From Nocardia sp. CC227C (lineage in GTDB: Bacteria; Actinomycetota; Actinomycetes; Mycobacteriales; Mycobacteriaceae), in NCBI RefSeq assembly GCF_030767025.1, contig NZ_JASITE010000001.1, forward strand, positions 186,001 through 250,000: a stretch of 64,000 nt of DNA. The letters are read 5' to 3'. This document shows, piece after piece, positions 58,922 through 64,000 of this stretch. How positions within the stretch are numbered: position 1 is the first letter of the stretch; the number at the start of each line of letters is the position of its first letter. A model generated the notes under the pieces. That model had not been told where the DNA came from and did not search any database. It saw only the letters and a program-made list of their open reading frames with translations. A program made the position numbers and the translations under genes.

Positions 58922-59059
58922 GGGACTTGCCGGGGGTTCGGCGGCCCGATCGGTGCTTGCCCGGGATGTCGACTTCCCGCGTGGGACGGATCGCCGACCT
59001 GTCATAGCACCCGCCTACGATGCGATGGCATCACCCGGTACGAACGAGGACACATCGCC

Positions 59060-60511
59060 ATGCACTACGAGCAGCTCGACGCCCTGCGTCGGCAGCATCC
59101 CGCGTGGCGACTGCTGCGAGCCGACAACGCGCCGCTGGTGTTGTCGTTCCTGGGCAAGGTGTTCGTGGAGGAGAACATTCGCGCCATCTCCGCCTCGGAG
59201 CTCGAGAGCAGACTCGATGACGAGTTGTACGCACTCAATCAGCGGTTGGGCGAGGGTGCCTTCCCGAAGTCGCCGAAGACCTATCTCAACGATTGGGCCG
59301 CACCGGAATCGGGGTGGCTGCGCAAGTACTACCCGGCCGATTCCGACGAGGTGCACTTCGACGCGACACCGGCGGTGGAGAAGGCGCTCGGGTGGGCGAA
59401 GGCATTGCGGGAGCGGTCGTTCGTCGGGACCGAGTCGCGGCTGAATACCGTGTTCGAGCTGCTGCGGCAGATGGCGTTCGGGGCGGAGGGGGACCCGCGG
59501 GTCCGGCTGGCGGAGTTGCGGCGGCGGCGCGACGCGATCGACGCGGAGATCGAGGCGGTGGCTCAGGGACGGTTCGCGCTGCTGGAGCCCGCCGCGCAGC
59601 GCGACCGGTATCAGCAGTTCGCCGCGACCGCACGCGAGTTGCTGGCCGACTTTCGCGAGGTCGAGGCGAATTTCCGGCAGCTCGATCGGGAGCTGCGGGA
59701 GCAGATCGCCACCTGGTCGGGTGCGAAGGGGGAGCTGCTCGATGATCTGCTCGGCAACCGCAATTCGATCGCGGAATCCGATCAGGGGCGCAGCTTCCAG
59801 GCGTTCTACGACTTCCTGCTCTCCCACGACAAACAGACAGAATTCACCGAACTGCTCGCGAAGGTGCAGAAACTCGACGCCGTGGAACCGGATCCGCGGC
59901 TGCGGCGCATCCACCACGACTGGCTGGCTGCCGGGAGCCGCACCCAGGCCACCGTCCGGATGCTGTCCGAGCAGCTGCGTCGATTCCTCGATGACCAGGT
60001 CTGGCTGGAGAACCGGCGAGTCATGGACATCCTGCGGGGGATCGAGGCGAATGCGCTGCGCCTCAGGGAGATTCGGGAGCCCGATGTCGTGATGGGCCTC
60101 GATGCGACCGCACCGGAGGTGGTGCTGCCGATGGAACGGCCGCTGTATCGACCGGTGGACAAGGCACCGCTGGACAGTGCGGGAATCACCGATGCCGCCG
60201 AGGATGTGGACGCGGACCTGTTGTTCCAGCAGGTGTTCGTCGATCCGGCGCGACTGGTCGACGGCGTGCGCTCGGCGCTTCGGGGGCGCGGCCAGATCGG
60301 TTTGGCGGCCCTGCTCGAGCAGCGGCCGTTGGAACAGGGGCTGGCCGAGTTGGTCACCTACCTGTCACTGAGCGATCCGGGTTTCGAGGTCGTCTTCGAT
60401 GACGGGCAGCACGAGCAGGTGCGGTGGTGCGACACCGATGGCGTGGAACGCAGTGCCCGGATTCCGCGCGTGATCTTCACGCGCGCCGCCGCGCCGGAGG
60501 AGCAGCGATGA
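59060..60511 (+). CDS. jetA: Wadjet anti-plasmid protein JetA (DUF3375)
   Basis: This 483-residue protein is a DUF3375 member: YEQLDALRRQHPAWRLLRAD at the start, VLSFLGKVFVEENIRAISAS, then PKTYLNDWAAPESGWLRKYY, the typical block. A later helical part and a winged-helix end follow. JetA is the kleisin-like subunit that bridges the JetC SMC heads in the type I Wadjet complex, which extrudes and cuts circular plasmid DNA. The ATG follows GAGGACAC. It overlaps jetB by ATGA. Confidence 0.93.
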   Translation: MHYEQLDALRRQHPAWRLLRADNAPLVLSFLGKVFVEENIRAISASELESRLDDELYALNQRLGEGAFPKSPKTYLNDWAAPESGWLRKYYPADSDEVHFDATPAVEKALGWAKALRERSFVGTESRLNTVFELLRQMAFGAEGDPRVRLAELRRRRDAIDAEIEAVAQGRFALLEPAAQRDRYQQFAATARELLADFREVEANFRQLDRELREQIATWSGAKGELLDDLLGNRNSIAESDQGRSFQAFYDFLLSHDKQTEFTELLAKVQKLDAVEPDPRLRRIHHDWLAAGSRTQATVRMLSEQLRRFLDDQVWLENRRVMDILRGIEANALRLREIREPDVVMGLDATAPEVVLPMERPLYRPVDKAPLDSAGITDAAEDVDADLLFQQVFVDPARLVDGVRSALRGRGQIGLAALLEQRPLEQGLAELVTYLSLSDPGFEVVFDDGQHEQVRWCDTDGVERSARIPRVIFTRAAAPEEQR

Positions 60512-61110
60512 CCACACCGACCGCCGAACACGAACTGTCCGTGGTCGTCACTCAGTTGATGAAGGGCGTGCTCTACCAGGACACCCATGAGCGACAGTGG
60601 CGGCAGTTGCTGGCGCTCCAGGCGCAGGTGCGCGACTATGTGCGCGTCATCGGGCTCACCGTGTTCATCGACGAATCGGAGGGCTACGCCTTCCTGCGCT
60701 CTCGGCCCGAACTCGAGGAGGACGACGGACCGGCGATTCCGCGTCTCGTGCCCCGGCGCGCGCTCTCGTTCCCGGTGAGCCTGCTGCTGGCGCTGCTGCG
60801 GAAGAAGCTGGCCGAGAACGACGCCAAGGACGCCGACGCCCGGCTCATCCTCACCCGCGACCAGATCGTCGAGACGGTGCGCACCTTCCAGCCGGAGAGC
60901 AGCAACGAAGCCCGGCTCGTGGAACAGATCGACACGCAGATCAACAAGGTGATCGAGCTCGGTTTCCTGCGTCGGCTCAAATCCTCCGCCGCGGCCGATA
61001 CCTTCGAGGTGCGGCGCGTGCTGAAGGCGTTCGTCGACGCGCAATGGCTGGCCGACTTCGATCGCAGACTGGCCGAGTACGCGGCCACACTGGGTGGGGA
61101 GGACAGGTGA
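60508..61110 (+). CDS. jetB: Wadjet protein JetB (DUF4194)
   Basis: The 200-residue protein has the DUF4194 pattern: VVTQLMKGVLYQDTHERQWR, YVRVIGLTVFIDESEGYAFL, PRLVPRRALSFPVSLLLALL and EARLVEQIDTQINKVIELGF. It is the KITE (winged-helix) partner of the JetA kleisin. It is coupled to jetA and jetC by 4-bp overlaps (ATGA and GTGA). The usual size is about 200 residues. Confidence 0.93.
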   Translation: MTTPTAEHELSVVVTQLMKGVLYQDTHERQWRQLLALQAQVRDYVRVIGLTVFIDESEGYAFLRSRPELEEDDGPAIPRLVPRRALSFPVSLLLALLRKKLAENDAKDADARLILTRDQIVETVRTFQPESSNEARLVEQIDTQINKVIELGFLRRLKSSAAADTFEVRRVLKAFVDAQWLADFDRRLAEYAATLGGEDR

Positions 61111-64000
61111 CCGACGAGGACCGGCCCGGATATCGGCTCGACCGCCTCGAGCTGTACAACTGGGGTACCTTCGACCAGCGAGTGTGGCGCTACGAGCAGC
61201 ACGGCCGCAACGGTCTGCTCACCGGCGATATCGGATCGGGCAAGTCCACGGTGGTGGATGCCATCACCACGCTGCTGTTGCCCGCGCACCGGATCTCGTA
61301 CAACAAAGCAGCGGGCGCGGAGACTCGGGAGCGTGATCTGCGCTCCTATGTACTCGGGCATTACAAGTCCGAGCGCAATGAAGCCCTCGGGACCAGCCGA
61401 CCGGTGGGATTGCGGGACCGCACCTCCTTCTCGGTGATCCTCGGTGTCTTCGCCAACCACGGATTCGATGCGACGGTCAGCCTGGCGCAGGTGTTCTGGT
61501 TCAAGGACCAAGCCGGGGCCGGGCAGCCGGACCGGTTCTTCGTCACCGCCGACCGCGCGCTGAGCATCGCCGGTGACTTCGGCGACTTCGGCGGCGACAT
61601 CGCGGCGTTGAAGCGGCGGCTACGCAAGGCCGGTGCCACGATCCGCGACGCATTCCCGGACTACGGCAAGGACTTTCGACGGCTGCTCGGCATCGAGTCC
61701 GAGCAGGCGATGGAGCTGTTCCATCAGACGGTGTCCATGAAATCGGTGGGCAACCTGAACGATTTCGTGCGCAACCACATGCTGGAACCCTTCGCGGCCG
61801 ACGCCGCGATCAAGGGTCTCGTGGATCATTTCGAGGATCTGACCAGGGCGCACGACGCCGTGGTGCGGGCCCGCGACCAATTGGCGCTGCTCGATCCGCT
61901 GCTGACCGACTGCGACGAATACGCTCGGAGAGGTGCCGAGATCGAGGCTGTGCGGGCGCGGCGGGACGCCTTGCCCTACTACTTCGCCGAGCGCAAGCGT
62001 GGCCTGCTCACGGTGCAGATCGACACATGGCGGGAGGAAGCCGATGCGCTCGGCGAGGACCTGGACAGTGCGAAAGACGAGGTCGAACGCCTGCGCAAGG
62101 AACAGGGGCGGCTCGAGCTGAAGCGGGCCGGGCACGGTGGCGACCGGATTGCCGAGATCGGTCGTGAGATCGACGAGTGCGCCCGAGTCCGCGACGAAAG
62201 ACAGTACCGTGCACAGCGATTCGCGGAGCTGCTCGGCGACGTCGGTCTGCGGCCTGCGGAAACGGCCGAACAGTTCGGCGAGCGACTGCGCGAGGTGCGC
62301 CGACGAGCGGCGACGGTGGACGACGAGAAGACAGCGCAGCAGAACATCCTCACCGAGGTGGCGGTGCGGCTGCGCGACGCCGACGACGATGCCCGCGATA
62401 TCAACACCGAACTGCGCAGCCTGCGAGAGCGGCCGAGCAATATTCCCGCGCGGCAGCTGGAGCTGCGGCGACGCCTGTGCACCGAACTGCGCATCGACGA
62501 GGCCGACCTGCCCTACGCGGGCGAACTCATCAAGGTGCGCGACGACGAACGGGACTGGGAGGGAGCCGCGGAGCGGCTGCTGCACGGATTCGGTCTCGCC
62601 CTGCTGGTGTCGGGCGAACACTATGCGGCGGTGTCGGATTGGATCGACGGCCACCATCTGGGCGGGCGGCTCGTCTACTTCAGGGTGCCCGGAGCCACCG
62701 TGGACCGCCTGCCCGAGATCGGCAACCGCGTGCTGTACTCCAAGCTGGAGATCAAGGATTCGCCGTTCGCGGAATGGCTGGATCGCGAGCTGCGCCATCG
62801 CGCCGACTACGAGTGCGTCGACACCATGGCGGAGTTCCGCCGCGCCCGCACCGCCATCACCCGGGCGGGCCAGATCAAAGGCGGGCGTGGACGGCACGAG
62901 AAGGACGATCGCCATCGTATCGACGATCGACGGCACTACGTGCTCGGCTGGAGCAATACCAGCAAGATCGAGACACTGCTGGCCGAAGCCGAACGGCTCA
63001 CCCGGGTGCTCACGGAGCTGAACGCGACGCAGAGCACCGCGAAAGGCGCACTCACCGAACTGGACAGGTTCGCGGGCACCGCGTCCAAGCTGGTCGAGTT
63101 TCGTGGCTACTCCGACATCGATTGGCGGGCGATGGTGGGGCGGATCGCCGATCTCGACGCCGAGCGCCATCGCATCGAGAGTGCCTCGGATGCCCTGCGG
63201 GAGATCGCGACACAGCTCGAGGACGTCGGGAAACGACTGAAGGCAGCCGACGGCGATGTCACGCGGATCAGCACCGGGTTGGGGGCGATCGACCGTGACA
63301 TATCGGTTGCCGAGACAACCCGCACCGATCTCGGCCAGCTGCTCACCCACCCGGACTACGAGGTGGCCCGGATGCAGTTCCCCGAGCTGGAACGGGCGGC
63401 GAAACGGCATGCGACCGACACCGTGCCGGCATGCGATCACGCACAGGCCCGGCTCACCGCCGAGTTCACCACGCGCGCCGAGAACCTGTCGAAGGAGCAG
63501 CGGGCCGCGGGCAACCGGGCGATCACGAAAATGGCCGGATTCCGTGCGAAGTACCCACTCGAAACCGAGGAACTCGACGACAGTCTCGAATCGGCGGACG
63601 GCTACCGGCAGCTGCACCGCCGCTTGGCGGACGATGATCTGCCGCGCTTCGAGGCCGACTTCAAGACCTATCTGAACACCAATACGATTCGCGATATCGC
63701 GGGCTTTCACGCACAGCTCGGCAATCAGGTGGAACTCATCCGGGAACGCGTCGAAACCATCAACAAGTCCCTGTCCGGCATCCCCTACAACCCGGGTCGC
63801 TACATTCGGCTGGAATTGCAGCCGACGTCGAATGTGGAGATCCGGGATTTCCGCACCCAGCTGCGCGAATGCACCAGCGGCGCGGTCGACGACGGTGGCG
63901 ACCAGTACTCGGAACAGAAGTTCCTCCAGGTGAAGTCGATCATCGAACGTTTCCGGGGCCGGGAGGGACAGACCGAGGCGGACAAGTCCTGGACCCGGCG
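61107..64000 (+). CDS. jetC: Wadjet SMC-like ATPase JetC, right end truncated by the window
   Basis: At least 964 residues are visible from the GTG at 61107. LDRLELYNWGTFDQRVWRYE leads to the Walker A LLTGDIGSGKSTVVDAITTL (near 34-45), as in MukB-like JetC. Long coiled-coil arms follow with a hinge-like middle. No internal stop is seen. The Walker B and signature motifs expected near the C-terminus are outside the window. JetC makes the DNA-extruding SMC dimer with JetA and JetB; the nuclease JetD should follow just outside. Confidence 0.93.
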   Translation, partial: MTDEDRPGYRLDRLELYNWGTFDQRVWRYEQHGRNGLLTGDIGSGKSTVVDAITTLLLPAHRISYNKAAGAETRERDLRSYVLGHYKSERNEALGTSRPVGLRDRTSFSVILGVFANHGFDATVSLAQVFWFKDQAGAGQPDRFFVTADRALSIAGDFGDFGGDIAALKRRLRKAGATIRDAFPDYGKDFRRLLGIESEQAMELFHQTVSMKSVGNLNDFVRNHMLEPFAADAAIKGLVDHFEDLTRAHDAVVRARDQLALLDPLLTDCDEYARRGAEIEAVRARRDALPYYFAERKRGLLTVQIDTWREEADALGEDLDSAKDEVERLRKEQGRLELKRAGHGGDRIAEIGREIDECARVRDERQYRAQRFAELLGDVGLRPAETAEQFGERLREVRRRAATVDDEKTAQQNILTEVAVRLRDADDDARDINTELRSLRERPSNIPARQLELRRRLCTELRIDEADLPYAGELIKVRDDERDWEGAAERLLHGFGLALLVSGEHYAAVSDWIDGHHLGGRLVYFRVPGATVDRLPEIGNRVLYSKLEIKDSPFAEWLDRELRHRADYECVDTMAEFRRARTAITRAGQIKGGRGRHEKDDRHRIDDRRHYVLGWSNTSKIETLLAEAERLTRVLTELNATQSTAKGALTELDRFAGTASKLVEFRGYSDIDWRAMVGRIADLDAERHRIESASDALREIATQLEDVGKRLKAADGDVTRISTGLGAIDRDISVAETTRTDLGQLLTHPDYEVARMQFPELERAAKRHATDTVPACDHAQARLTAEFTTRAENLSKEQRAAGNRAITKMAGFRAKYPLETEELDDSLESADGYRQLHRRLADDDLPRFEADFKTYLNTNTIRDIAGFHAQLGNQVELIRERVETINKSLSGIPYNPGRYIRLELQPTSNVEIRDFRTQLRECTSGAVDDGGDQYSEQKFLQVKSIIERFRGREGQTEADKSWTR

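Noticed and set aside
61620..63710. Minus-strand 696-codon frame over jetC
   Set aside because: It lies opposite the SMC-like coiled-coil gene, whose plus-strand frame is open and homologous; shadow only.
18040..64000. Integrase, transposase, tRNA attachment site or flanking direct repeats for the defence island
   Set aside because: I looked for integrases, IS ends and tRNA genes in the spacers and saw none; the island borders are therefore not defined by this window.

Overview
The window is high-GC actinobacterial DNA, most probably Nocardia or a close relative. The evidence is the GC-rich third codon positions, frequent GTG starts with 4-bp GTGA/ATGA gene overlaps, a Scr1-type HTH/DUF397 pair, a mycolate-actinomycete style zinc transporter, and an intergenic repeat of a kind I associate with Nocardia. 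The species is an inference; no rRNA or tRNA is present.

Layout. (1) 1-6 kb is ordinary chromosome: the N-terminal part of leucyl aminopeptidase (minus strand), kptA, a TetR regulator with an N-terminal Cys cluster, a GNAT acetyltransferase, an alpha/beta hydrolase and an orphan ParA. (2) 5.4-10.2 kb is a zinc-uptake locus of the Azt type: aztA diverges from aztB-aztC-aztD around a Zur-like box, and the permease is fused to an AztD-like propeller. (3) 10.3-18 kb holds an NAD(P)-binding reductase under a SoxR-like box, a Cys-repeat membrane protein, an HxlR regulator, lipoproteins, a DUF6461-like protein, a Scr1 HTH/DUF397 pair with divergent mini-genes, and a secreted protein.

(4) From 18 kb to the right edge the window is a dense antiphage and anti-plasmid defence island. 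It starts with a GmrSD-type (DUF262/DUF1524) protein and an ImmA/IrrE regulator co-transcribed with a UvrD-like helicase. A complete class 1 DISARM operon follows (drmD-drmMI-drmA-drmB-drmC, 24.4-38.1 kb). Next come a convergent DUF4365 nuclease plus unknown-protein pair, a DGQHR (DndB-like) protein and three small envelope or zinc-ribbon genes. Then comes a cluster I do not recognise as a named system: an HTH-DNA methylase, a stand-alone target-recognition-like protein, a Ser/Thr kinase with TPR-like repeats, and a ~1,800-residue helicase-nuclease (43.3-53.2 kb). After it lie debris (a PglW-like NERD protein and a truncated DUF262 gene) and a second helicase with a PLD-like tail. The window ends in a type I Wadjet operon (jetA-jetB-jetC; jetC runs off the edge and jetD is not visible) preceded by two conserved genes of unknown function.

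How the genes may work together. Two identical-type 15-bp palindromes sit in the only spacer between the ImmA/IrrE repressor-protease and DISARM, so DISARM is probably under damage- or infection-responsive control by its divergent neighbour. The last third of drmMI (about 30.03-31.65 kb) has clearly lower GC than everything around it, as expected if its target-recognition part was replaced by recombination. The methylase-TRD-kinase-helicase cluster looks functionally analogous to Pgl/BREX2 (methylase + kinase + ATPase) but has no PglZ; it is my best candidate for a poorly described or new system.
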